From NCBI RefSeq assembly GCF_016785185.1, contig NZ_JAEKDY010000074.1: DNA of 16,797 bases; one strand, 5' to 3'. Below, in pieces: positions 1-6,814 of this stretch (positions within the stretch are counted from its first letter, which is position 1; every line of letters starts with the position of its first letter). The position numbers and the translations under genes are program-made. This DNA comes from Heyndrickxia sporothermodurans (GTDB lineage Bacteria > Bacillota > Bacilli > Bacillales > Bacillaceae_C). The notes beneath the pieces are model-generated. The model was not told the origin of the DNA. It searched no databases and saw only the letters and a list, made by a program, of their open reading frames with translations.

Positions 1-128
1 AGAACCCTACTAGGTGCTCGGGTTGCTCCCCAGCATTGCCCTATCCCCCTAGCAGGTAAGAACATATATTTTAGTATAGTCAAAAATATGGTAACAAAAT
101 CATTTACACAAAATAATTTACATAACCA
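1..128. other. left-edge spacer, no gene seen
   Basis: No coding region is supported here. The first 60 bases are clearly richer in G and C than the rest of the spacer and contain two similar words, CTACTAGGT (8-16) and CTAGCAGGT (49-57). From about 60 to 128 the sequence is very AT-rich. The GC-rich block could be the end of an element that lies outside the window, but nothing in it identifies one. Confidence 0.3.
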
Positions 129-363
129 TCCAAGTGCATGAAAGAGCCGGATTCGAGCAGGAAAAACGGTCTAAGCAAGATCCAAGTGCATGAAAGAGCC
201 GGATTCGAGCAGGAAAAGCGGCCCAAGCATGATCCAAGTGCACGAAAGAGTCAGATTCGAGCAGAAAAAACGGTCCAAGCATGTGCCAAGTGCACGAAAG
301 AGTCAGATTCGAGCAGGAAAAAAGGTGTAAGCAAGGGTCAAGTAAACGAAAGAATCGCACCAA
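129..363 (+). repeat. tandem array, 52-bp period, five units
   Basis: Units begin at 129, 181, 233, 285 and 337, exactly 52 bp apart; the last is partial and degenerate. Each begins with a TCCAAGTGCATGAAAGAG-like block, followed by GATTCGAGCAGGAAA and a variable tail ending in AAGCA. Within a unit, GCATGAAA (136) and GCAGGAAA (157) lie 21 bp apart. The array ends just before the fumarase promoter, so it sits outside the transcript. Open frames cross it on both strands, but 52 is not a multiple of three, so successive copies are read in different phases and no protein repeat results. I therefore treat it as a non-coding minisatellite-like element. I do not recognise a named family. Confidence 0.9.
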
Positions 364-372
364 AATCTTCCC

Positions 373-401
373 TTTAAATCAACACATATTAGGAGTATAA
401 T
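373..401 (+). promoter_or_regulatory. sigma-A-type promoter for the fumarase gene
   Basis: TTTAAA (373-378) and a perfect TATAAT (396-401) are separated by 17 bp, the ideal spacing for the vegetative sigma factor. The start codon lies 51 bp further on. It begins directly after the 52-bp repeat array. Confidence 0.65.
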
Positions 402-451
402 GATTATGAATTTTATACATATATATATAGGGAATAAGGGAGAGGAATAAG

Positions 452-1993
452 ATGAATTTGGAAAAGTTCCAAGAGAGCATGTACCAACTAATTGTTGAAA
501 CTTCTACTAATCTACCAAAAGATGTTCGTAGAGCAGTGAAAAAAGCAAAGCAAAGTGAAAGTGCCGGGACTCGTGCAGCAATGAGCTTAGGGACGATTAC
601 AAACAACATCCAAATGGCAGATGAGAATATTTCACCAATTTGCCAAGACACAGGTCTTCCTACCTTTAAAATTAAAACACCTGTTGGTGTGAACCAAATC
701 AAAATAAAAGAAGCAATCTACAATGCAATTGCTCAAGCGACAAAAGATACAAAACTTCGTCCAAATTCAGTGGATTCCTTAACTGGGAAAAACAGCGGAG
801 ACAATCTCGGCGGCGGAACACCTGTTATTAAGTTTGACCAATGGGAAAACGATTACATCGATGTTCGCTTAATTTTAAAAGGCGGCGGCTGTGAAAATAA
901 AAACATCCAGTACAGCCTTCCATGTGAATTAGACGGATTAGGTCGTGCAGGACGTGATCTTGACGGAATTCGTAAATGTATCCTTCATTCTGTCTATCAA
1001 GCACAAGGTCAAGGCTGTAGTGCAGGATTCATCGGTGTTGGAATAGGCGGAGATCGTTCATCTGGGTACGATTTAGCGAAAGAACAATTATTCCGTTCAG
1101 TTGAAGATGTAAACCCACATGAAGATTTACGCAAACTTGAAGAGTACATTATGGAAAATGCCAATAAATTAGGAATTGGAACAATGGGATTCGGCGGCGA
1201 AACAACTCTATTAGGTTGTAAAATCGGAGTAATGAACCGTATTCCTGCCAGCTTCTTTGTATCAGTTGCCTACAACTGTTGGGCATTCCGTCGTCTCGGC
1301 GTAAAAGTAGACCCAAAAACAGGGGATATCCAAGAATGGTTATACCAAGATGGTGAAAAAATTGAATTCGCCAATGAAGCAGAAAACGAAGTGGCAGCTT
1401 CAAAAGAAGAAAGCAATGTTGTAACGTTAACTGCACCAATTACCGAAGAACAAATCCGCGAATTAAAAGTTGGCGATGTTGTCCGTATTGATGGCAGAAT
1501 GTATACAGGTCGTGATGCGATTCACAAATACTTAACTGATCATGACGCACCGGTAGATTTAAATGGCCAAGTGATCTACCACTGTGGACCAGTAATGGCG
1601 AAGGATGAAGAAGGCAATTGGACAGTCAAAGCAGCTGGCCCAACAACTTCTATTCGCGAAGAGCCGTATCAAGGGGACATTATGAAGAAATTCGGTATTC
1701 GTGCCGTTATCGGTAAAGGCGGAATGGGACCAAAAACCCTTGCAGCCCTTCAAGAACATGGCGGAGTATACTTAAATGCAATCGGTGGTGCAGCACAATA
1801 CTATGCTGATTGTATTAAAAAAGTTGATGGTGTTGACCTTACAGAGTTCGGTATTCCTGAAGCAATGTGGCACTTAAATGTCGAAGGCTTCACAGCAGTA
1901 GTGACAATGGATTCACACGGAAACAGTTTACACGCAGATGTAGACAAATCTTCATTAGAAAAATTAGCTCAATTTAAAGAGCGAGTTTTTTAA
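452..1993 (+). CDS. fumA: class I (iron-sulfur) fumarate hydratase, fused alpha and beta domains
   Basis: This cytoplasmic TCA-cycle enzyme interconverts fumarate and L-malate using an oxygen-labile [4Fe-4S] cluster. The 513-residue protein joins the alpha-type domain (about 1-285) and beta-type domain (about 325-513) that are separate subunits in some relatives. By alignment in mind with FumA-type enzymes, the likely cluster cysteines are C64 in ICQDTG, C189 in GQGCSAG and C276 in AYNCWAF. The beta half shows GPTTSIRE (396-403) and GKGGMG (421-426), the conserved active-site stretches. AAGGGAGAGG (437-446) precedes the ATG at good spacing, with a promoter at 373-401 and a hairpin just after the stop, so it is probably monocistronic. 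B. subtilis uses class II CitG instead; whether this organism also has one cannot be seen here. L-tartrate dehydratase is a related possibility but less likely for this fused form. Confidence 0.93.
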   Translation: MNLEKFQESMYQLIVETSTNLPKDVRRAVKKAKQSESAGTRAAMSLGTITNNIQMADENISPICQDTGLPTFKIKTPVGVNQIKIKEAIYNAIAQATKDTKLRPNSVDSLTGKNSGDNLGGGTPVIKFDQWENDYIDVRLILKGGGCENKNIQYSLPCELDGLGRAGRDLDGIRKCILHSVYQAQGQGCSAGFIGVGIGGDRSSGYDLAKEQLFRSVEDVNPHEDLRKLEEYIMENANKLGIGTMGFGGETTLLGCKIGVMNRIPASFFVSVAYNCWAFRRLGVKVDPKTGDIQEWLYQDGEKIEFANEAENEVAASKEESNVVTLTAPITEEQIRELKVGDVVRIDGRMYTGRDAIHKYLTDHDAPVDLNGQVIYHCGPVMAKDEEGNWTVKAAGPTTSIREEPYQGDIMKKFGIRAVIGKGGMGPKTLAALQEHGGVYLNAIGGAAQYYADCIKKVDGVDLTEFGIPEAMWHLNVEGFTAVVTMDSHGNSLHADVDKSSLEKLAQFKERVF

Positions 1994-2001
1994 TAAGTCG
2001 G

Positions 2002-2042
2002 AATAGAGCTAGGTCTAATAATAGATCTAGCTCTATTATTTT
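2002..2042 (+). terminator. intrinsic terminator after the fumarase gene
   Basis: AATAGAGCTAGGTCT (2002-2016) pairs with AGATCTAGCTCTATT (2023-2037) over 15 bp with a single G-U pair and a 6-nt loop, followed by a short T-rich ATTTTC. It begins 9 nt after the fumarase stop. The T tract is modest. Confidence 0.75.
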
Positions 2043-2090
2043 CATAAAGCTGCCTCCACCTACATAACGTTCTATTAAGGGGGAGTAATG

Positions 2091-2504
2091 ATGAGTCAAT
2101 TTGAAAATATTTGTCAGGAGTTTGCTAAGATTCTTAATGGAAAAAGCAAAATTAGTCAAGGTGTCTGTTCTGTCGATTTACATCGTCAATTTCATGTAAC
2201 CGTCCAAGGCAAACGAAGTAAATCAGTTGGACCCGCAGGATTCGCATTCGAATCGTTAGATCAGCACGGAAATGCTTTGAATTTTGGAGAAATCGCCATC
2301 CTTCAAGAGGAGGTCCCCGCTTTTGTCCAGACACTCGTCCAGCAAGGAATCATGATCAGTGCTCTCCATAATCATTGGATATTTATGGAGCCTTCCCTTT
2401 TGTACCTACACATTCAATCAGTTGAGCCTCCACTTAATTTTGCAAAAAAGGTGGCTTATTCCTTTCGATTTCTACAAAGTTATCCCGTTTCAACGGAGAA
2501 ATAA
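2091..2504 (+). CDS. DUF1259-family (LppY/LpqO-like) protein, function unknown
   Basis: A 137-residue protein with no signal peptide or membrane segment, hence probably cytoplasmic. It resembles the DUF1259 family, whose hallmark is a histidine-rich centre: here SALHNHWIF (H93, H95 from this start) and a further histidine in LYLHIQSVEP. Clustered histidines of this sort suggest metal or ligand binding, but the family has no established reaction that I can name. Two ATG codons occur, at 2088 and 2091. AAGGGGGAG (2077-2085) is too close to the first and better spaced for the second, which I chose. The gene stands alone between the fumarase terminator and the converging NERD gene, and its last 15 bp overlap the NERD coding end. 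Confidence 0.75.
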   Translation: MSQFENICQEFAKILNGKSKISQGVCSVDLHRQFHVTVQGKRSKSVGPAGFAFESLDQHGNALNFGEIAILQEEVPAFVQTLVQQGIMISALHNHWIFMEPSLLYLHIQSVEPPLNFAKKVAYSFRFLQSYPVSTEK

Positions 2505-3464
2505 ATCATGAAAATGGTATACCCTTTTTCTTCCTATATAAGAATAAGACAGGTTAAGGGATGTTAATAAAAATTGTGCTGTTTTTCTGTCAGATAAATG
2601 AAGGAACTCTCGGCATTGTAGGTTGGTAATAGTAGGGGAAATCAATAGATAGAAGTCTTTTAATGCTTGTACATGTGCATCTTTCGAAATGAATGAACAA
2701 TGCGGACAATGCCATCTTCTATATTTTCGCAACATGGCGAACCCTTTGCATTGTGGGCAGCAAACTCCTTTTTGAATATCCTCTGGAGGAATAGAAAATG
2801 TTTGAAGAATTTCTGGTCTTACTAGAGTATGTGATCGGATGATTGTTTCGGATAGTTTTTTTAATGACCTAGGAGTTAAAATTGGCTCTTTATATCGTTT
2901 TTGAAGTTCGTGAATTTTTAAAGGAATATTTTCAGCATGGAGAACTTTATCATGGATAGGTATCTTCTTTGCTTCGGTTGATCGTAAAATCGTGGAGGGG
3001 TAACTGATTGCAACTAAATAATCAACAGGGAGTGGGAACTTGTTCTTTTTTAGCCAAGAGTCGAAGAGTAGTTGGTGTTTCTTCGCTTGGGTTAACGGAT
3101 TTGGGTATCCCTCTTCTTTATTATTGATGGTACGAATAAATTGATTAAATTTTGAATCAAATACTAACGTTCCGGCAAAGTTTTTCGCTTCGATGATTAA
3201 TGCAAAGTAAAGCGAAATCAATAGAACATCAATTTGGAATTCCTTGTCATTAATTTTTAATTGTAGATCAAAAAGGATTCTGAAATCCTCTTTCGGTAGA
3301 AAATTCAAGTGGTAACACAGGTTTTTCTCGCCATTATAGCCCGCTTCTCTTTTTGCGATATCCTCTAAAATCGCTCCTTTCCTAGGATAATCCTCTGCCA
3401 AGCGCTCATCAAGTGCATAATCCGCCTGCAATTTAATTGGTACAGTTAAATCTTTATCAATCAA
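2490..3464 (-). CDS. NERD-domain (nuclease-related) protein with zinc ribbon
   Basis: A 324-residue protein. Residues about 40-150 match the NERD domain, a PD-(D/E)XK-like nuclease fold: E46 in YNGEKN, D79 in FQIDVLL, E92 and K94 in IIEAKNF, and Q126 in LTQAKKH are in the expected order. CPQC (236-239) and CPHC (253-256) form a C4 zinc ribbon, and a C-terminal region of about 65 residues follows. NERD proteins are thought to act on DNA, but the substrate is not established. The start is TTG at 3464, chosen because AAAGGAGG lies 7 nt upstream; the nearby ATG opens only a four-codon frame. It converges on the DUF1259 gene without a visible terminator. Its 5' side faces the 104-bp repeat array. 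Confidence 0.85.
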   Translation of the reverse strand: MIDKDLTVPIKLQADYALDERLAEDYPRKGAILEDIAKREAGYNGEKNLCYHLNFLPKEDFRILFDLQLKINDKEFQIDVLLISLYFALIIEAKNFAGTLVFDSKFNQFIRTINNKEEGYPNPLTQAKKHQLLFDSWLKKNKFPLPVDYLVAISYPSTILRSTEAKKIPIHDKVLHAENIPLKIHELQKRYKEPILTPRSLKKLSETIIRSHTLVRPEILQTFSIPPEDIQKGVCCPQCKGFAMLRKYRRWHCPHCSFISKDAHVQALKDFYLLISPTITNLQCREFLHLSDRKTAQFLLTSLNLSYSYIGRKRVYHFHDLFLR

Positions 3465-3608
3465 TCGACATCCTCCTTTCTAGAATAGTAAATTCTTCAA
3501 CAATACTTTTGAAAAACCCTTTTAATTTTTAAAATTTTTTTGATTCAATGAAGAAAAAATTTGATTACCGGTTGAGGATCACGGAAAATAGCAGTTTGGA
3601 AAAAGCGG

Positions 3609-4150
3609 ATGATCCACAAATGAATGGGTATGATGCACGAACTAGGATCTATGAGTCACAAATCAGATTCTATGAGTCACAAATCAAAAATTCGTCGATC
3701 GGAGAAGGGCCTATGATCCACAAAAGTCCAAGTGTGATGCACAAATCAATTTCTATGGGTCACAAACGAGAATCTATGATGCACAAACCAAAAATCCGCC
3801 GGACGAAGTGGGGCTAATGATCCACAAAAGTCAAAGTATGATGCACAAATCAATTTCTATGAGTCACAAACGAGATTCTATGATGCACAAACCAAAAATT
3901 CGCTGATCGAAGTGAGGTCAATGATCCACAAAAGTCAAAGTATGCGGCACAAACGAAAATCTATGGGTCACAAACGAGATTCTATGATGCACAAACCAAA
4001 AATTCGCCGATCGAAGAAGGGTCAATGATCCACAAAAGCCAAAGTATGATGCACAAACGAAGATCTATGAGTCACAAATTTGTTTCTATTATCCACAAAT
4101 AGAAATAGCCCCGAACGAAATGTGGACAATGAATCCACAAATAAATCCGA
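3609..4150 (+). repeat. higher-order tandem array: 21-bp monomers in 104-bp units
   Basis: ATGATCCACAAA-type words start at 3609, 3713, 3817, 3921 and 4025, exactly 104 bp apart, with a degenerate sixth at 4129. Inside each unit CACAAA (once CACGAA) recurs at +6, +27, +48 and +69, a strict 21-bp spacing, then a 41-bp gap to the next unit. The gap carries a distinct linker, roughly CCAAAAATTCGCCGATCGAA. The 21-bp monomer reads approximately GATTCTATGAGTCACAAAC. Later copies drift, and the last CACAAA is displaced by one base. 104 is not a multiple of three, so an open frame through the first units (3548-3817) is unlikely to be a gene. The array lies upstream of both flanking genes: NERD (reverse) and adaA (forward). 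Confidence 0.92.
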
Positions 4151-4189
4151 CCATAAAAGCAAGAAAAAGGACGAAATAATACTGCCGAA

Positions 4190-4220
4190 TTGTTAAAATG
4201 ATAGAACATTCTTTTATAAT
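4190..4220 (+). promoter_or_regulatory. probable promoter of the adaA-alkA-ogt operon
   Basis: A perfect TATAAT lies at 4215-4220, 29 nt before the chosen adaA start. The upstream box is weaker: TTGTTA at 4190 with 19-bp spacing, or TTAAAA at 4193 with 16-bp spacing. A weak -35 suits an activator-dependent promoter, as expected if methylated AdaA switches on its own operon. I could not identify an Ada-binding box with confidence. Confidence 0.5.
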
Positions 4221-4248
4221 AGAGGATATAAAGGAGGAATCTCGAGTA

Positions 4249-4830
4249 ATGGCTGACCTAAACTTAACTTTTGATGAAATGTGGGAAATTATTCTCGCTT
4301 GTGATCGCACATATGATGGGTTATTTTATACGGCTGTGAAAACGACAAAAATCTATTGTCGTCCATCTTGCCGATCACGAAAGCACAAAAAAATAAACGT
4401 AGAGTTTTATCACGATATTCAAATGGTAGAAAACGCCGGCTACCGAGCATGTAAAAGATGTCAGCCGGAGGTCGAGCATTCTCCGAATACAGCATTAGTA
4501 AAAAGCGTGATTTCCTATTTAGTGAATCACTACAAACAGAGGATCACACTACAAACGATTGCAGATCATGTTGGGGTCAGCCCATTTTATCTAGAACGAG
4601 TGTTTAAGCAGGAAACCTCCGAAACGCCAAGGGCTTACTTGGAGAAAATTAGGATCGATAAAGCGGAATTTCTCCTTAATCATACGGTTCTCACAAACCT
4701 AGACATTTGCTATGAGGTAGGATTCCGTACTCCTTCTAATTTTTACAAAACATTTCGCCGTCTGAAGCAGTGTTCGCCTAATGAATATCGACGGGAACGG
4801 GAAAGGAGCCATAATGGTAAAGTGGATTGA
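4249..4830 (+). CDS. adaA: AdaA-type methylphosphotriester-DNA methyltransferase and AraC-family activator
   Basis: Sensor and activator of the adaptive response to alkylating agents. It removes methyl groups from DNA phosphotriesters onto its own cysteine and then activates repair genes. The N-terminal Ada zinc domain (about 1-75) has the four-cysteine site C37-x3-C41 and C68-x2-C71, matching E. coli Ada C38/C42/C69/C72 one residue earlier; C37 corresponds to the methyl acceptor. An AraC-type double helix-turn-helix follows (about 85-185; LQTIADHVGVSPFYLERVFK region, then GFRTPSNFYKTFRR). There is no C-terminal O6-methylguanine domain, so this is the split AdaA arrangement known in B. subtilis. 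The frame is open from 4198, but that ATG lies inside the promoter; AAGGAGG (4231-4237) supports 4249, giving 193 residues. Its 3' end overlaps alkA by 17 bp. Confidence 0.9.
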   Translation: MADLNLTFDEMWEIILACDRTYDGLFYTAVKTTKIYCRPSCRSRKHKKINVEFYHDIQMVENAGYRACKRCQPEVEHSPNTALVKSVISYLVNHYKQRITLQTIADHVGVSPFYLERVFKQETSETPRAYLEKIRIDKAEFLLNHTVLTNLDICYEVGFRTPSNFYKTFRRLKQCSPNEYRRERERSHNGKVD

Positions 4831-5722
4831 TCTCGAAACATCCATTGACATTTGTACACCACCCGAATTCAATTTTGACGAGTTGCTCGTTTTCCTAGGC
4901 CGATCTGAACAAGAAGTGCTCCATCAAATAAAAGATAAAGAACTATACAAACTGATAAAAATAAATGAAGAATTAATTTTACTAAAAATAACAAGCAAGG
5001 ATTCAACTACCATACATGTTGAGTTTCCAGTAGGAACGCCATCAAAACGTGAAAAAATTGCATTCTATATTTGGAATTGGTTCGATTTAGACAAGGATCT
5101 AAAAAGCTATTACAAAATCGCGAAAAAAGATAAAATATTATCCCCGCTAGTGGAAAAATATGCAGGACTACGAATTATCGGGATTCCTGACTTATTTGAA
5201 GCACTAACCTGGGCAATTATCGGTCAGCAAATCAATCTGACATTTGCTTACACGTTAAAAAGTAGGCTAGTAAAGCAATTTGGAGATAAACTAGAGTGGA
5301 ACAAAGCGACTTACTGGCTACATCCTACCGAGAAAGCAATTTCAAGTTTGCATGTAAACGATTTAAAACAGCTTCAATTCACGACACGCAAAGCTGAATA
5401 TATTATCGACATCGCAAAAGCAATGACAAATGGAGAGATAACAAAGGAAAACTTCCATCAATTAAAGGATTTTGAACAAATACATAAAAAGCTAATGTCC
5501 ATTAGAGGTGTTGGTGCATGGACAGCAGATTATGTCATGATGAAATGCCTAAATCATCCATCTGCGTTTCCTATCGCTGATGTTGGACTTCATAACGCAT
5601 TAAAAGTACAGTTACAGCTTGAACGCAAACCAACAATCGAAGAAATAAATGAATTTGCGGCTAATTGGGAAGGTTGGCAAGCATATGCCACTTTCTATTT
5701 ATGGAGGTCATTGTATGAATAA
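4814..5722 (+). CDS. alkA: DNA-3-methyladenine glycosylase II, AlkA type
   Basis: Base-excision repair glycosylase that removes alkylated purines from DNA. The 302-residue protein has an N-terminal region of about 100 residues, then the HhH-GPD fold. WAIIGQQINLTFA (133-145) is the family start signature, KLMSIRGVGAWTADYVMM (226-243) is the helix-hairpin-helix, and D256 in FPIADVG is the catalytic aspartate position. Start: the frame extends to 4781, but the ATG at 4814 is preceded by AAAGGAG (4802-4808), so I use that. It overlaps adaA by 17 bp and ogt by 8 bp, which implies translational coupling in one operon. In B. subtilis alkA is divergent from adaA-adaB; here it sits between them. A second family member lies at 10091-10963, with different flanks and low overall similarity. 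Confidence 0.9.
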   Translation: MVKWIDLETSIDICTPPEFNFDELLVFLGRSEQEVLHQIKDKELYKLIKINEELILLKITSKDSTTIHVEFPVGTPSKREKIAFYIWNWFDLDKDLKSYYKIAKKDKILSPLVEKYAGLRIIGIPDLFEALTWAIIGQQINLTFAYTLKSRLVKQFGDKLEWNKATYWLHPTEKAISSLHVNDLKQLQFTTRKAEYIIDIAKAMTNGEITKENFHQLKDFEQIHKKLMSIRGVGAWTADYVMMKCLNHPSAFPIADVGLHNALKVQLQLERKPTIEEINEFAANWEGWQAYATFYLWRSLYE

Positions 5723-6188
5723 AATTTATTATCAATCACCTATCGGGCTAGTAGAAATCACTGGAACGGACAAAGCAATTCGATCAATTTTGTTTTGTGA
5801 GGAGGAAACAAAAATAAACTCCCTACAGGACGACACGCCAACTGTTTTAAAGGATTGCTATCACCAGCTAGACGAATATTTTAAAGGAAAACGAAAAGAC
5901 TTCACGATCCCATATGAATATGAAGGCACAGACTTTCAAAAATCAGTATGGAATGCATTAACGAAAATATTCTATGGAAATACATGCTCATATAAGGACA
6001 TCGCCTTGTCCATTGGAAACGAAAAAGCTGTACGAGCAGTTGGCACGGCTAATGGAAGAAACAAATTAAGTATCATAATCCCGTGTCATCGAATTATTGG
6101 AGCAAATGGGACATTAACTGGTTACGCGGGTGGATTATGGAGAAAAGAATGGCTGCTGAATCATGAACAATCTATGGCCAATAATTAA
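5715..6188 (+). CDS. ogt: methylated-DNA--protein-cysteine methyltransferase (Ogt/AdaB type)
   Basis: Suicide repair enzyme that transfers the alkyl group from O6-alkylguanine (and O4-alkylthymine) in DNA to its own cysteine. The 157-residue length is normal for the stand-alone form. The active site PCHRIIG puts the acceptor at C124. The upstream helix-turn-helix region (FQKSVWNAL, SYKDIALSIG, AVRAVGTANGRN with the arginine finger) and the downstream GYAGGLWRKEWLL are all canonical. The ATG at 5715 has GGAGG (5703-5707) 7 nt upstream and overlaps the alkA end by 8 bp; the longer frame from 5649 lies inside alkA and was rejected. As the third gene of the adaA operon it fills the role of AdaB. 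No clear terminator follows, so read-through into the DinB gene is possible. Confidence 0.93.
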   Translation: MNKIYYQSPIGLVEITGTDKAIRSILFCEEETKINSLQDDTPTVLKDCYHQLDEYFKGKRKDFTIPYEYEGTDFQKSVWNALTKIFYGNTCSYKDIALSIGNEKAVRAVGTANGRNKLSIIIPCHRIIGANGTLTGYAGGLWRKEWLLNHEQSMANN

Positions 6189-6259
6189 AATATTATCCGA
6201 ACAAATCTGAATTTTATGTTAAAATAAAGTGAAAAAATTCAAATAAAGGTGTGATGAAC

Positions 6260-6796
6260 GTGACAAAGCGCCCAAATTCAGATGAATACAATCCTTCTTT
6301 TTCAACGTATATCAGTTTGGTTCCAGAAGGAGACATCGAAACCATTTTACAAGAACAAATAGAAGAAACACTTCATTTGTTAAATGGCATTTCAGAACAG
6401 CAAGCATATTTCAACTATGCACCTGAAAAATGGAGTATCAAAGAAGTGCTTGGTCATATGGCAGATGCCGAACGGATTATGGCGTATCGACTTCTTACGA
6501 TTGCACGTGGTGATTCTGTCTCATTGCCAGGTTTCGAAGAAAATGAATATGTACAAAGTGCAAATTTCAACCGTCAATCAATCAAAGAACTACTCGAAAA
6601 TTTACATAGTGTTCGTCAATCAACGATTCACTTATTAAAAGGTTTAGAAGAAGAAGCATGGCTGCAAAAAGGGAATGCAAACCACTCAGTAGTATCCGTT
6701 CGAGCATTGGCCTACATTATCGCAGGGCATGAAATACATCATCGCCGGATTTTAAAAGAGCGGTATTTAGAGGCTGAAGCATTTCAAACTTTATAA
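6260..6796 (+). CDS. DinB-family (DinB/YfiT-like) metal-binding protein
   Basis: A four-helix-bundle protein of the DinB superfamily, 178 residues from this start. The metal triad is visible as H66 in LGHMADAE and H157 and H161 in GHEIHHRRI. Members include thiol-dependent transferases and proteins induced by DNA damage, but the activity of this one is unknown. Three starts are possible: GTG 6251, ATG 6254 and GTG 6260. AAGGTG (6246-6251) is 8 nt from 6260 and too close to the others, and the protein then begins MTKRPNSDEYNP, like relatives I remember. It lies about 70 bp after ogt and 18 nt before the next gene, so it may belong to the repair operon or start a DinB-GNAT-GNAT unit. Confidence 0.85.
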   Translation: MTKRPNSDEYNPSFSTYISLVPEGDIETILQEQIEETLHLLNGISEQQAYFNYAPEKWSIKEVLGHMADAERIMAYRLLTIARGDSVSLPGFEENEYVQSANFNRQSIKELLENLHSVRQSTIHLLKGLEEEAWLQKGNANHSVVSVRALAYIIAGHEIHHRRILKERYLEAEAFQTL

Positions 6797-6814
6797 TTAA
6801 GGAGAGATATTCCT

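Noticed and set aside
118..377. Open frames on both strands across the first array (138-377 forward, 118-363 reverse)
   Set aside because: The 52-bp period shifts the frame at each copy so no protein repeat is kept; no ribosome site is present; and openness follows from the low stop content of the unit.
3548..3817. 89-residue forward frame running into the 104-bp array
   Set aside because: No ribosome site before its ATG, composition dictated by the 21-bp monomer, and the frame is lost at the next 104-bp unit.
3609..4150. CRISPR array
   Set aside because: The repeats are contiguous and degenerate with the between-word sequence also repeated from unit to unit; there are no unique spacers and no cas genes.
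4198..4248. Longer adaA start at 4198
   Set aside because: That codon overlaps the promoter, has no ribosome site, and adds residues absent from the usual Ada N-terminus; AAGGAGG at 4231 supports 4249.
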